Assembly: GCA_002401635.1 (NCBI GenBank)
Contig: NVTQ01000050.1
Coordinates: 3,852 to 9,554, forward strand
Source: Pseudomonadota bacterium
Lineage (GTDB): Bacteria; Pseudomonadota; Zetaproteobacteria; Mariprofundales; Mariprofundaceae
Direction of reading: 5' to 3'
Length of the DNA stretch: 5,703 nucleotides
Below, one piece after another: positions 1 to 5,703 of this stretch; within the stretch, counting starts at the first letter, position 1, and each line of letters begins with the position of its first letter. The position numbers were made by a program, and so were the translations under genes. The notes under the pieces were generated by a model, which worked only from the letters and a program-made list of their open reading frames with translations, had not been told where the DNA came from and ran no database searches.

Positions 1-164
1 TCAGGTTGTCCAACATCTTCATAGCGCCATTCATCAAATAAAAATGGCCCATAACCCGTGCGCTTGATGCTTTTTAAAAATTGCTTTGGAATAATCGCAT
101 CCGTATCCACATTTGCCCTATCTATTGGCACAACCAATCCGTTTAACGTCGTAAATGCTTGCAT
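1..164 (-). CDS. leuD: 3-isopropylmalate dehydratase small subunit LeuD (N-terminal part, runs off the left edge)
   Basis: This is the first 54 codons of the small subunit of isopropylmalate isomerase, which with LeuC converts 2-isopropylmalate to 3-isopropylmalate in cytoplasmic leucine synthesis. The visible part begins [20 protein letters not shown] and continues with [20 protein letters not shown] and FDEWRY. The stretch N-V-D-T-D-x-I-I-P-x-Q-F-L is the conserved N-terminal signature of proteobacterial LeuD and part of the aconitase swivel domain. The start is the ATG at 164-162, 2 bp after the leuC stop, with a purine-rich GAGGGTGG lying in the last leuC codons. The two genes are therefore almost certainly co-transcribed and translationally coupled. 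The rest of the protein (about 200-215 residues in the family) lies outside the window. The frame is open throughout, so it looks intact. leuB often follows leuD in proteobacteria, but that cannot be seen here. Confidence 0.95.
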   Translation of the reverse strand, partial: MQAFTTLNGLVVPIDRANVDTDAIIPKQFLKSIKRTGYGPFLFDEWRYEDVGQP

Positions 165-166
165 GA

Positions 167-1570
167 CTATTTCCACCCTCTTACATCAACAAAGTGACCT
201 TTAATCGCCGCTGCTGCTGCCATAGCAGGACTCACCAAATGTGTGCGCCCGCCAGCACCCTGACGACCTTCAAAATTACGATTGGATGTGGAGGCACAAC
301 GCTCGCCCGCATTCAAACGATCCGCATTCATTGCCAAACACATCGAGCAGCCTGGTTCACGCCATTCAAAGCCTGCCGCTTTAAAAATCACATCCAGCCC
401 CTCTTCTTCGGCTTGTTTTTTCACCAAACCCGAACCTGGCACCACCATTGCCAATTTCACATTATCGGCAACCTTATGACCTTTAGCAATCGCCGCAGCG
501 GCACGGAAATCTTCAATGCGCGCATTGGTACAAGAGCCAATAAACACTTTATCAATCAAGATCTCCGACATGGGTGTATTTTCTTGCAAACCCATATATT
601 CAAATGCCCGCGTCCAGCCTTCACGCTGCACATCATCTTTGGCATCAAGCAAAGCTGGTGTTGAGCCTGTAATCGGCACAACCATTTCAGGGCTGGTTCC
701 CCAAGTCACCTGCGGCACAATATCTACAGCATTTAAGTTTAGTTCTTTATCAAATACAGCATCGACATCGGAATGTAATTCGCGCCATGCTAGCTCTGCT
801 TGTTTCCATACATCACCTGTTGGCGAAGACGGACGACCTTTAACATAATCAATGGTGACATCATCTACCCCAACCATGCCACAACGCGCGCCTGCTTCAA
901 TGGTCATATTACAAAGACTCATGCGCCCTTCCATGCTTAATGAACGAATGGCAGAACCTGCAAATTCAATCGCATAACCCGTACCGCCAGCCGTGCCGAT
1001 TTTGCCAATAATATATAAAGCCACATCCTTGCCTGTAATACTTTCAGGCAAAACACCATCCACAGAAATACGCATCACTTTGGGTTTCTTCTGAATCAAA
1101 CACTGCGTTGCTAGCACATGCTCCACTTCAGATGTGCCAATACCCATGGCAATCGCACCCAACGCACCATGGGTGGAGGTATGTGAATCACCACACACAA
1201 CTGTCATGCCTGGTAAGACCAAACCTTGTTCAGGGCCAACCACATGCACAATACCCTGACGAATGTCACCCATCTTAAATTCAGTGATACCAAACTCTTT
1301 ACAGTTCGCATCCAAGGCTTCGACCTGTGTGCGCGCCACAGGATCTGTAATACCAAACTCCAAACCTGTTGTTGGCACATTATGGTCAGGTGTTGCAACA
1401 GACGCACTTACTCGCCAAGGCTTACGCCCAGCCTGTCTCAAGCCTTCAAATGCTTGCGGGCTGGTCACTTCATGCACCAATTGCCTATCAATATATAATA
1501 ATACGGAACCATCATCATTGGCTTTCACCACATGCTGTTGCCAAACTTTTTCAAACAATGTCTTGGACAT
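167..1570 (-). CDS. leuC: 3-isopropylmalate dehydratase large subunit LeuC
   Basis: Large catalytic subunit of isopropylmalate isomerase, a [4Fe-4S] enzyme of the aconitase family acting in leucine biosynthesis with LeuD. It starts [15 protein letters not shown] and is 467 residues from the ATG at 1570, close to the 466 of E. coli LeuC. The three cluster-ligating cysteines are present: Cys347 in GSCTN, and Cys408 and Cys411 in CSMC. Other family signatures are [16 protein letters not shown] near residue 26, [12 protein letters not shown] near 125, [14 protein letters not shown] near 143 and [12 protein letters not shown] near 427. An in-frame GTG two codons upstream (1576) would add Met-Ser, but it overlaps the AGGGAG ribosome site, so the ATG is preferred. 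leuD follows after 2 bp. A terminator and a palindrome lie upstream, suggesting an independent promoter. No frameshift or missing key residue is seen. Confidence 0.98.
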   Translation of the reverse strand: MSKTLFEKVWQQHVVKANDDGSVLLYIDRQLVHEVTSPQAFEGLRQAGRKPWRVSASVATPDHNVPTTGLEFGITDPVARTQVEALDANCKEFGITEFKMGDIRQGIVHVVGPEQGLVLPGMTVVCGDSHTSTHGALGAIAMGIGTSEVEHVLATQCLIQKKPKVMRISVDGVLPESITGKDVALYIIGKIGTAGGTGYAIEFAGSAIRSLSMEGRMSLCNMTIEAGARCGMVGVDDVTIDYVKGRPSSPTGDVWKQAELAWRELHSDVDAVFDKELNLNAVDIVPQVTWGTSPEMVVPITGSTPALLDAKDDVQREGWTRAFEYMGLQENTPMSEILIDKVFIGSCTNARIEDFRAAAAIAKGHKVADNVKLAMVVPGSGLVKKQAEEEGLDVIFKAAGFEWREPGCSMCLAMNADRLNAGERCASTSNRNFEGRQGAGGRTHLVSPAMAAAAAIKGHFVDVRGWK

Positions 1571-1575
1571 GCTCA

Positions 1576-1581
1576 CTCCCT
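1576..1581 (-). promoter_or_regulatory. leuC ribosome binding site
   Basis: AGGGAG on the minus strand lies 5 nt before the ATG at 1570. Its last base is the first base of the alternative GTG start at 1576. This favours the ATG as the true leuC start. Confidence 0.7.
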
Positions 1582-1595
1582 AACATGAAACAATA

Positions 1596-1611
1596 GACGG
1601 TCATGACCGTC
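1596..1611. promoter_or_regulatory. Perfect 16-bp palindrome upstream of leuC, candidate operator
   Basis: GACGGTCATGACCGTC is a perfect 8+8 palindrome with no spacer, 25 bp before the leuC ATG and after the terminator of the preceding unit. If the TATGAT at 1620-1625 is the -10 box, transcription would begin around 1612-1614 and the palindrome would lie at about +2 to +18, a usual place for a repressor operator. As RNA it could form only a 6-bp stem with a 4-nt loop and is not followed by a U-run, so it is not a terminator. The symmetry is seen directly; the operator role is inferred. I cannot assign it to a known regulator. Confidence 0.5.
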
Positions 1612-1619
1612 AGGGCGAC

Positions 1620-1625
1620 ATCATA
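1620..1625 (-). promoter_or_regulatory. Possible -10 element of a leuC promoter
   Basis: TATGAT on the minus strand matches the sigma-70 -10 consensus TATAAT at 5 of 6 positions. It lies between the terminator and leuC, where a leuCD promoter would be expected. No recognisable -35 hexamer sits 16-18 bp upstream, because that position falls in the 3' arm of the terminator stem (GTCGCC), and there is no TGn extension. It is therefore a weak call, made mainly on location. Confidence 0.3.
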
Positions 1626-1633
1626 CCCAAAAC

Positions 1634-1660
1634 AAAAAAAAGGGCGACCCAAGGCCGCCC
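1634..1660 (-). terminator. Rho-independent terminator after the small gene, before leuC
   Basis: Read on the minus strand, GGGCGGCC pairs with GGTCGCCC across a TTG loop. This gives an 8-bp GC-rich stem with one G-U wobble (1642-1660), followed immediately by eight T residues (1641-1634). It begins 26 bp after the stop of the 70-codon gene. On the plus strand the stem is not followed by a clean T-run, so it acts on minus-strand transcripts. It separates the ompA-like/small-gene transcript from leuCD. Confidence 0.88.
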
Positions 1661-1686
1661 ATTTGTTTCATTTCTACCCCTTACAA

Positions 1687-1899
1687 TCAAAAACTCACCC
1701 GATAATGCATATTACGCCAACATTCAGGCAAAGCTTCTCCAGACGGAAACAGCAAATGCTCTTTACTCGTATCCATTGGATCACCAACCTCTTCACCCGA
1801 TTGATAACGTACGGAAATATCTCCAATACTTGGATCCATTAACGCATTTACATCCAGTACATCCACCAAATCACCATTATTCATATCTTTCAGAAACAT
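1687..1899 (-). CDS. Small conserved-looking protein of unknown function (70 residues)
   Basis: I do not recognise a named family. The protein begins MFLKDMNNGDLVDVLDVNAL and ends LPECWRNMHYRVSF. It is small, acidic in its first two thirds, and has no signal peptide or membrane segment, so it is probably cytoplasmic. Notable features are an N-G-D-L-V-D-V-L-D stretch near residue 8, G-E-E-V-G-D-P in the middle, and an F-P-S-G-E-A-L-P-x-C-W block near residues 51-61 with its single Cys next to Trp. The case for a real gene is the near-perfect Shine-Dalgarno AAGGAGG 5 nt before the ATG at 1899, the strong terminator 26 bp after the stop, and its position in the same orientation between genuine genes. 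A longer reading from TTG at 1917 would place the ribosome site inside the gene and is rejected. It may be read with the ompA-like gene upstream, since I see no terminator between them. Confidence 0.75.
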   Translation of the reverse strand: MFLKDMNNGDLVDVLDVNALMDPSIGDISVRYQSGEEVGDPMDTSKEHLLFPSGEALPECWRNMHYRVSF

Positions 1900-1904
1900 A
1901 ACAA

Positions 1905-1911
1905 CCTCCTT
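1905..1911 (-). promoter_or_regulatory. Strong ribosome binding site of the 70-codon gene
   Basis: AAGGAGG on the minus strand, 5 nt before the ATG at 1899, is almost fully complementary to the 16S rRNA 3' end. It fixes the start and implies efficient translation of this small gene. Confidence 0.8.
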
Positions 1912-2020
1912 CAACAAACCACTTCACAAGGCGTACAACACCTATCAATAGTGAAGCAGCTATTGCCGCGATTGTCTATACAGGACTATTTCAATCTTGT
2001 TTGTTTGAAAAATGTAACCC

Positions 2021-3445
2021 TTAAGACCGTGGTGCAAGTAAAACAATATCAATACGGCGATTTTTTTCTCGCCCTTGTAATGTTTCATTGTTGGCAATGG
2101 GTTTTTCTTCGCCAAAACCTACCGATTCAATAGTGCGGGACTCTTCAAGCTTCGCCATCAAATAAGCTTTCACTGCATCCGAACGCCGCTCTGATAAGGC
2201 TTGGTTATAAAGATTACCACCCGCAGAATCCGTATGCCCTTCCACACGTATTGAACGATCAGAGAACATCAAAATAGACTGCACTGCACTATCAATCATC
2301 GCGTATGTATTGGGTGGAATTACAGCACTACCACTACGGAAATTCAGGCGTTTCATGCGCAAAATAACATCCGCATCAGGTGTTAAAAGAATTTCAACAT
2401 CATCAGGATTAAACAACTTGGTCAGCCGCTCAATTTTCGCTTCGGCATCCCGTTTAAGCTGCAGCTTTCTACGCAATTCATTCATGCTAGCAAGATCACC
2501 TTCATAAATGCCCATCTTCGCATTGAGCGAGGCAATGACTTTATCAGAATCTTGAAGCTGTTTCTGATAAGTTTTCTGCATGGCCAGTACAGCTTGCTGC
2601 AATAACAGTGCCTGCTGTTCCGCACTATGCGCACCACTAAGATTAATACCCAACTGTTTGCCCAGAGCATTAAGCCGATTTTCTTCAGCATCACGCAATG
2701 TTTCAACCATGGATGGATCTTCGCGCATCTTGCGACCCAACTTCGCCACCTCAATCGCACGTTCCGCTTTAGCCTGCCCTTGTTGCGCAAGCGCATGCAT
2801 TTTCACCTGCTTATCTGGGCTGCTTTTAACCAAATGTTCGACTTCTTTTCTCAAGCGAACTGCTGTAGCTGTCGCCTTGGGCGCATATTCTCTGGCTTTT
2901 AACTTGCGACCTGCCGCTACTTTCAATACCACAGGGCGTACAAACTGCTTACGCAAGGAAACAACTTGTGCCGAGCGAAGCGTCTGCAAAGCAAATTTAG
3001 CCCGCTCCTTTGCCCGCTCCATATTTCCATCTTCAACATATTTGACAACACGGTTAAAATCTTGTTCGGCGCGCAATACCAAATCATCACGCAAATAACT
3101 CGCATCGGTCATTTGCATACGATCACGGGACTCCACCAACCCTGAAAATTTCGAACTCATGGTCTGCACTGCTAAAATAGCCTGCTCAAGCTCATTCGCA
3201 CTTTTATCCAAGGCTTTTCTAGCCTTATCATTTTTTCCCATTTGAATGTATTTTTTGGCATCTACCAAAGACTCTTTGGCTTCACCATAATGTTCTGGCG
3301 AAAATTCAGCGGCACGAAGCTGCTCAGCTTCGCCCATGCGCTGTTCGACATCATCCATGCTCATGGCACAAGCTGATGATGTGAAAAACATCAATACCAA
3401 AGAAGTGATTAAAATACGTAGCGATACCAATATATAGTTAAACAT
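2021..3445 (-). CDS. Exported OmpA-family peptidoglycan-binding protein with helical repeats and coiled coil
   Basis: An envelope protein of 474 residues. Residues 1-27 are a signal peptide with a hydrophobic core (ILITSLVLMFF) and an A-C-A cleavage motif. Three related helical units follow at about 40-92, 109-159 and 179-233, each of the form A-x-x-x-A...gk/gn...A-x-x-x-A. They resemble the DUF4398-type helical domain often found before OmpA domains. A charged, Gln-rich coiled coil spans about 272-345. The C-terminal OmpA domain (about 368-470) has F-R-S-G-S-A-V-I-P, VEGHTDSAGGNLYNQALSER and G-R-E-K-N-R-R-I-D. Asp406 and Arg421 match the family residues that hold diaminopimelate of peptidoglycan. 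There is no beta-barrel region, so this is a periplasmic tether or scaffold rather than a porin. The start is the ATG at 3445, preferred over the GTG at 3448 on ribosome-site spacing. Its partner at the N-terminal end is unknown. Confidence 0.9.
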   Translation of the reverse strand: MFNYILVSLRILITSLVLMFFTSSACAMSMDDVEQRMGEAEQLRAAEFSPEHYGEAKESLVDAKKYIQMGKNDKARKALDKSANELEQAILAVQTMSSKFSGLVESRDRMQMTDASYLRDDLVLRAEQDFNRVVKYVEDGNMERAKERAKFALQTLRSAQVVSLRKQFVRPVVLKVAAGRKLKAREYAPKATATAVRLRKEVEHLVKSSPDKQVKMHALAQQGQAKAERAIEVAKLGRKMREDPSMVETLRDAEENRLNALGKQLGINLSGAHSAEQQALLLQQAVLAMQKTYQKQLQDSDKVIASLNAKMGIYEGDLASMNELRRKLQLKRDAEAKIERLTKLFNPDDVEILLTPDADVILRMKRLNFRSGSAVIPPNTYAMIDSAVQSILMFSDRSIRVEGHTDSAGGNLYNQALSERRSDAVKAYLMAKLEESRTIESVGFGEEKPIANNETLQGREKNRRIDIVLLAPRS

Positions 3446-3452
3446 CACAGGA

Positions 3453-3459
3453 CTCCCTT
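3453..3459 (-). promoter_or_regulatory. Ribosome binding site of the OmpA-family gene
   Basis: AAGGGAG on the minus strand is 7 nt from the ATG at 3445 and only 4 nt from an adjacent in-frame GTG at 3448. The spacing favours the ATG. Confidence 0.7.
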
Positions 3460-3470
3460 ATATTCAAGAA

Positions 3471-3509
3471 AGGTCATGCTAGGGGTTTAAACTTACGAAA
3501 AAATGACCT
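3471..3509. repeat. Spaced inverted repeat AGGTCAT / ATGACCT upstream of the OmpA-family gene
   Basis: The perfect 7-bp arms AGGTCAT (3471-3477) and ATGACCT (3503-3509) are separated by 25 bp. The arm centres are 32 bp apart, about three helical turns. One arm overlaps the CRP/FNR-like dyad and the other overlaps a weak -10-like TAGCAT (3476-3481). This could be paired protein-binding half-sites or a chance match. Confidence 0.4.
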
Positions 3510-3517
3510 GCGTCACA
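3502..3517. promoter_or_regulatory. CRP/FNR-like dyad upstream of the OmpA-family gene
   Basis: On the minus strand this reads TGTGA-N6-TCATT, with T-rich flanks. The first half matches the CRP consensus TGTGA exactly; the second (consensus TCACA) matches at three positions. It is centred about 64 bp before the ATG. If the weak -10-like TAGCAT at 3481-3476 is used, the dyad would be centred near -41, the class II activator position, which would fit with the absence of a good -35 hexamer. One half-site is imperfect and no regulator gene is in view, so the call is tentative. Confidence 0.33.
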
Positions 3518-3549
3518 AAATAATTGGTTTTATTTATGCCTATAAATAC

Positions 3550-3577
3550 ACAATAGCCTATCACATAAAAACTTCAA
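3550..3577 (-). promoter_or_regulatory. Weak sigma-70-like promoter candidate after pntB
   Basis: On the minus strand, TTGAAG (3577-3572) and TATTGT (3555-3550) are separated by 16 bp, each matching its consensus at 4 of 6 positions. It lies just past the pntB stop and could drive the OmpA-family gene with an mRNA leader of roughly 100 nt. The region is AT-rich, so chance matches are likely. Confidence 0.25.
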
Positions 3578-3603
3578 ACAAACTTTAACAGACAGGTTTA
3601 GAA

Positions 3604-5004
3604 TTAATCCAAGACTTGAATAAGTGACTCACATGCCTTTTTGGCATCATCGAAAATCATCATGGTTTTATCCATGTAAAACAAATCATTATCCAAACCT
3701 GCATAACCCACAGATAATGAACGTTTAATGATGAGAACATGGGCTGCTTTTGAAACTTCTAAAATTGGCATGCCATAAATTGGGCTGGTCGGATCTGTTT
3801 TTGCAGAAGGGTTGGTTACATCATTGGCACCGATCACCAAAACCACATCGGTATCCGAAAATTCTGGGTTAATCTCATCCATCTCATGCACAATATCATA
3901 AGGCACATCGGCCTCTGCCAACAATACATTCATATGACCAGGCATGCGCCCTGCCACAGGATGAATGGCAAATTTCACCTGCACACCCTGCTTCAATAAT
4001 AAGTCCACGACTTCTTTGAGTGCATGTTGCGCACGCGCCACAGCCAAACCATAACCAGGCACAATCACCACACTGCGTGCATTTTGAAGTAAAAAAGCTG
4101 CATCTTCTGCAGCTCCCGATTTAAAGGGTCTATCTTCACGCTCACCACTGGCTGTTGCAGCAGGGCCATCTCCGCCAAAACCGCCCAACAACACATTAAA
4201 CAACGAACGGTTCATAGCTTTACACATAATATACGAAAGAATTGCGCCCGATGAGCCCACCAAAGCACCTGCAATAATCAGCATGTTATTACCCAGCGTG
4301 AAACCAATGCCCGCTGCTGCCCAACCCGAATAGGAGTTCAGCATCGACACAATCACAGGCATATCTGCGCCACCAATTGGAATAATCAACAACACACCCA
4401 ACAGCAGAGCAACACCCAACATGATTAAAAATGGTGCCCAAGTAGGCTCTATGCAAAACATCACACCTGCACCAATCATCACAACACCCAAGAACAAATT
4501 AAGCAAATGCTGGCCTGCAAAAGTCACGGGACGACCCGATAATGAGCCATGCAATTTACCAAAAGCAATCAATGATGCGGTAAATGTAATCGCACCAATA
4601 AATGTCCCCAAAAATAATTCAATACGGCTGGCAACATGCAAGCTTCCTGTCGCATCAGCAATACCATAACCAACAGGATTGGCAAAGGCTGATATAGCAA
4701 TAAATACCGCAGCCAAACCTACCAATGCATGCATAAATGCAACGGTTTGCGGCATATGCGTCATGGGAACTTTCTTCGCCGTGACTGCGCCAATCAAGCC
4801 GCCCACTGCAATGGCAACGAATATCCATGTGTAATTCTCCACGGATGATAATTGTAACGTCACAACAACTGCAATAAACAAGCCAACCATGCCAAATGTA
4901 TTGCCTCGACGTGAAGATTCAGGCGATGCCAAACCCTTGAGCGCTAAAATAATTAACACCGATGCGACCAAATAGGCCAATGCCACCATATTTGCGGATA
5001 ACAT
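3604..5004 (-). CDS. pntB: NAD(P) transhydrogenase beta subunit PntB
   Basis: Beta subunit of the proton-translocating transhydrogenase of the inner membrane, which reduces NADP+ with NADH using the proton gradient. It is 466 residues from the ATG at 5004 (E. coli 462, R. rubrum 464). The N-terminal 260 residues are strongly hydrophobic with multiple membrane helices. Residues aligning with the E. coli proton-path residues are present: His92 in FMHALVGLAAV, Asp214 and Asn223 in GGADMPVIVSMLNSYSGWAA, Gly253 and Arg266. The C-terminal NADP-binding domain III has VPGYGLAVARAQ (315-326), HPVAGRMPGHMNVLLAEA (348-365), GANDVTNPSA (392-401) and KRSLSVGYAGLDN (427-439). The usual F-G-D-A-K motif reads F-D-D-A-K-K at 451-456. 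A longer reading from 5085 overlaps pntAB and lacks family similarity, so it is rejected. pntAB ends 25 bp upstream. I see no clear terminator after the stop. Confidence 0.98.
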   Translation of the reverse strand: MLSANMVALAYLVASVLIILALKGLASPESSRRGNTFGMVGLFIAVVVTLQLSSVENYTWIFVAIAVGGLIGAVTAKKVPMTHMPQTVAFMHALVGLAAVFIAISAFANPVGYGIADATGSLHVASRIELFLGTFIGAITFTASLIAFGKLHGSLSGRPVTFAGQHLLNLFLGVVMIGAGVMFCIEPTWAPFLIMLGVALLLGVLLIIPIGGADMPVIVSMLNSYSGWAAAGIGFTLGNNMLIIAGALVGSSGAILSYIMCKAMNRSLFNVLLGGFGGDGPAATASGEREDRPFKSGAAEDAAFLLQNARSVVIVPGYGLAVARAQHALKEVVDLLLKQGVQVKFAIHPVAGRMPGHMNVLLAEADVPYDIVHEMDEINPEFSDTDVVLVIGANDVTNPSAKTDPTSPIYGMPILEVSKAAHVLIIKRSLSVGYAGLDNDLFYMDKTMMIFDDAKKACESLIQVLD

Positions 5005-5006
5005 AA

Positions 5007-5014
5007 CTTCCCCT
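5007..5014 (-). promoter_or_regulatory. pntB ribosome binding site
   Basis: AGGGGAAG on the minus strand lies just before the ATG at 5004, in the 25-bp gap after pntAB. It supports this start over the upstream start that overlaps pntAB. Confidence 0.65.
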
Positions 5015-5029
5015 TTACCTTTACGTGTC

Positions 5030-5383
5030 TTACGAGCGTTTCTTAAACATGGCAAGCATGCGTTGTGTGACCATAAAACCACCAAAAATATTCACTGATG
5101 CAAGCCCAACCGCAATCAGACCTAATACCGTTGGCAGATTCATTTCAAGCGGTCCACCCGCAATAATTGCTCCAACAATCACGATACTGGAAATCGCATT
5201 GGTCACACTCATCAATGGTGTATGCAACGCAGGTGTTACATTCCAAACCACATGATAACCAATAAAAATCGCCAATATGAAAACAGAAAATGACATCATA
5301 AACGGGTCAGCACTTTGCACAACAACTTGCCCAGCATGAGCTGCCTGACCTACAGCATCACCAATCAACAAAGCATCCGACAT
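5030..5383 (-). CDS. pntAB: NAD(P) transhydrogenase alpha subunit, membrane part (PntAB/PntA2)
   Basis: Small membrane component of the three-subunit transhydrogenase. It corresponds to the C-terminal membrane part of the fused PntA of E. coli. The protein is 117 residues, somewhat shorter than the 139 of R. rubrum PntAb. A short polar N-terminus is followed by three hydrophobic segments at about 29-47, 57-76 and 83-105 and a basic tail (F-K-K-R-S). The family signature [20 protein letters not shown] (48-67) is intact, as is [18 protein letters not shown] (93-110). The ATG at 5383 lies 2 bp after the pntAA stop, with AGAAGGAG in the last pntAA codons as ribosome site, so translation is probably coupled. 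pntB follows after 25 bp. The protein is expected to form the membrane channel domain with PntB. Confidence 0.97.
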   Translation of the reverse strand: MSDALLIGDAVGQAAHAGQVVVQSADPFMMSFSVFILAIFIGYHVVWNVTPALHTPLMSVTNAISSIVIVGAIIAGGPLEMNLPTVLGLIAVGLASVNIFGGFMVTQRMLAMFKKRS

Positions 5384-5385
5384 AG

Positions 5386-5703
5386 CTACTCCTTCTCACC
5401 CAATAACTGTGGTTTTAAAAACTCGCCATCTTTACAGATTAATGCGGCTGCAATCACCTCATCATCCATATTAATTTTCAAGTTAACAGGCTCCCCATCC
5501 GCATCACTTACCAACATCGGAGAGATAAAATTGAATACATTGCGTGCAAACAACTGACTGGCATCGGTCGCCATCAAGGCTGGGATATTACTCGTTCCAA
5601 TCAATGTCACACCATCTTTAACCCATACCGCATCTTTTTCGGTTAATGGGCAATTACCACCTGCTTCGGCAGCCATATCCACAATCACACTGCCCGCTTT
5701 CAT
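5386..5703 (-). CDS. pntAA: NAD(P) transhydrogenase alpha subunit, NAD-binding part (PntAA/PntA1), C-terminal fragment
   Basis: The last 106 codons (105 residues and stop) of the soluble NAD(H)-binding subunit, domain I, of the proton-translocating transhydrogenase. The visible part starts within the fold at [20 protein letters not shown], which matches the M-K-P-G-S-V-x-V-D-x-A-x-E-x-G-G-N-C signature of the family. It continues with [10 protein letters not shown] and [13 protein letters not shown], also typical, and ends LGEKE. The methionine at the window edge is internal; the family length is about 375-385 residues, so roughly 270 residues lie to the right. Ending here rather than running into a membrane segment shows that the alpha subunit is split. 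pntAB starts 2 bp after the stop. In R. rubrum the equivalent protein is a peripheral dimer that delivers hydride from NADH to PntB domain III. Confidence 0.95.
   Translation of the reverse strand: MKAGSVIVDMAAEAGGNCPLTEKDAVWVKDGVTLIGTSNIPALMATDASQLFARNVFNFISPMLVSDADGEPVNLKINMDDEVIAAALICKDGEFLKPQLLGEKE

Noticed and set aside
194..664. Plus-strand open frame of 156 codons
   Set aside because: It lies wholly antisense to leuC, whose identity is certain, and its translation is rich in Cys, His and Thr with no protein-like pattern.
1610..1624. Possible leu leader peptide (ATG ATG TCG CCC TGA) before leuC
   Set aside because: It has four sense codons, none for leucine, no ribosome site and no following attenuator hairpin, so it does not resemble a leucine attenuation leader.
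1603..1842. Plus-strand open frame of 79 codons opposite the small gene and terminator
   Set aside because: It reads through the terminator stem, has no ribosome site, and opposes the better supported 70-codon minus-strand gene.
1946..1965. Inverted repeat CAATAG / CTATTG with an 8-nt loop between the OmpA-family gene and the small gene
   Set aside because: A 6-bp AT-rich stem with no T-run on the minus strand is too weak to be called a terminator, and repeats of this size are expected by chance.
2580..3098. Plus-strand open frame of 172 codons
   Set aside because: It is antisense to the OmpA-family gene, Ser/Cys/Arg-rich and without a ribosome site; it is a shadow of the coding strand.
3485..3492. 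8-bp palindrome GTTTAAAC
   Set aside because: It is short and AT-rich in an AT-rich gap; there is nothing to separate it from chance.
5005..5085. Longer pntB N-terminus starting at 5085
   Set aside because: The extra 27 residues overlap the pntAB 3' end, are unlike any PntB N-terminus, and the ATG at 5004 has a ribosome site and gives the family length.

Overview
The window is an ordinary chromosomal stretch of a Pseudomonadota-type bacterium, and every gene I can support lies on the minus strand. LeuC and LeuD resemble the beta/gammaproteobacterial type. The proton-translocating transhydrogenase has its alpha subunit split into two genes, as in Rhodospirillum rubrum and many other proteobacteria. 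A gammaproteobacterium, betaproteobacterium or zetaproteobacterium would all fit, and I cannot resolve the lineage. There are no tRNAs, rRNAs, CRISPR arrays, insertion sequences or signs of recent transfer.

Layout in order of transcription (right to left): the 3' end of pntAA (5386-5703), pntAB (5030-5383) and pntB (3604-5004) form a tightly packed operon for NAD(P) transhydrogenase. A 158-bp gap follows, holding a CRP/FNR-like dyad and a 7-bp inverted repeat. Next comes an envelope gene (2021-3445) with a signal peptide, three helical repeats, a coiled coil and a C-terminal OmpA peptidoglycan-binding domain. About 120 bp further on is a small, well-translated-looking 70-codon gene of unknown function (1687-1899), followed by a strong rho-independent terminator (1634-1660). 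After the terminator, a short region with a candidate -10 box and a perfect 16-bp palindrome leads into leuC (167-1570). leuD begins 2 bp after the leuC stop and runs off the left edge.

Functionally there are three separate units: NADPH supply from the proton gradient (pnt), cell-envelope anchoring (the OmpA-like protein, possibly with the small gene), and leucine biosynthesis (isopropylmalate isomerase LeuCD). The terminator plus the palindrome make leuCD look like the start of its own transcription unit. I found no strong case for a novel defence or mobile system. The most interesting points are the leuC upstream palindrome, the repeat architecture of the OmpA-like protein, the unassigned 70-residue protein and a Gly-to-Asp change in a conserved PntB motif.
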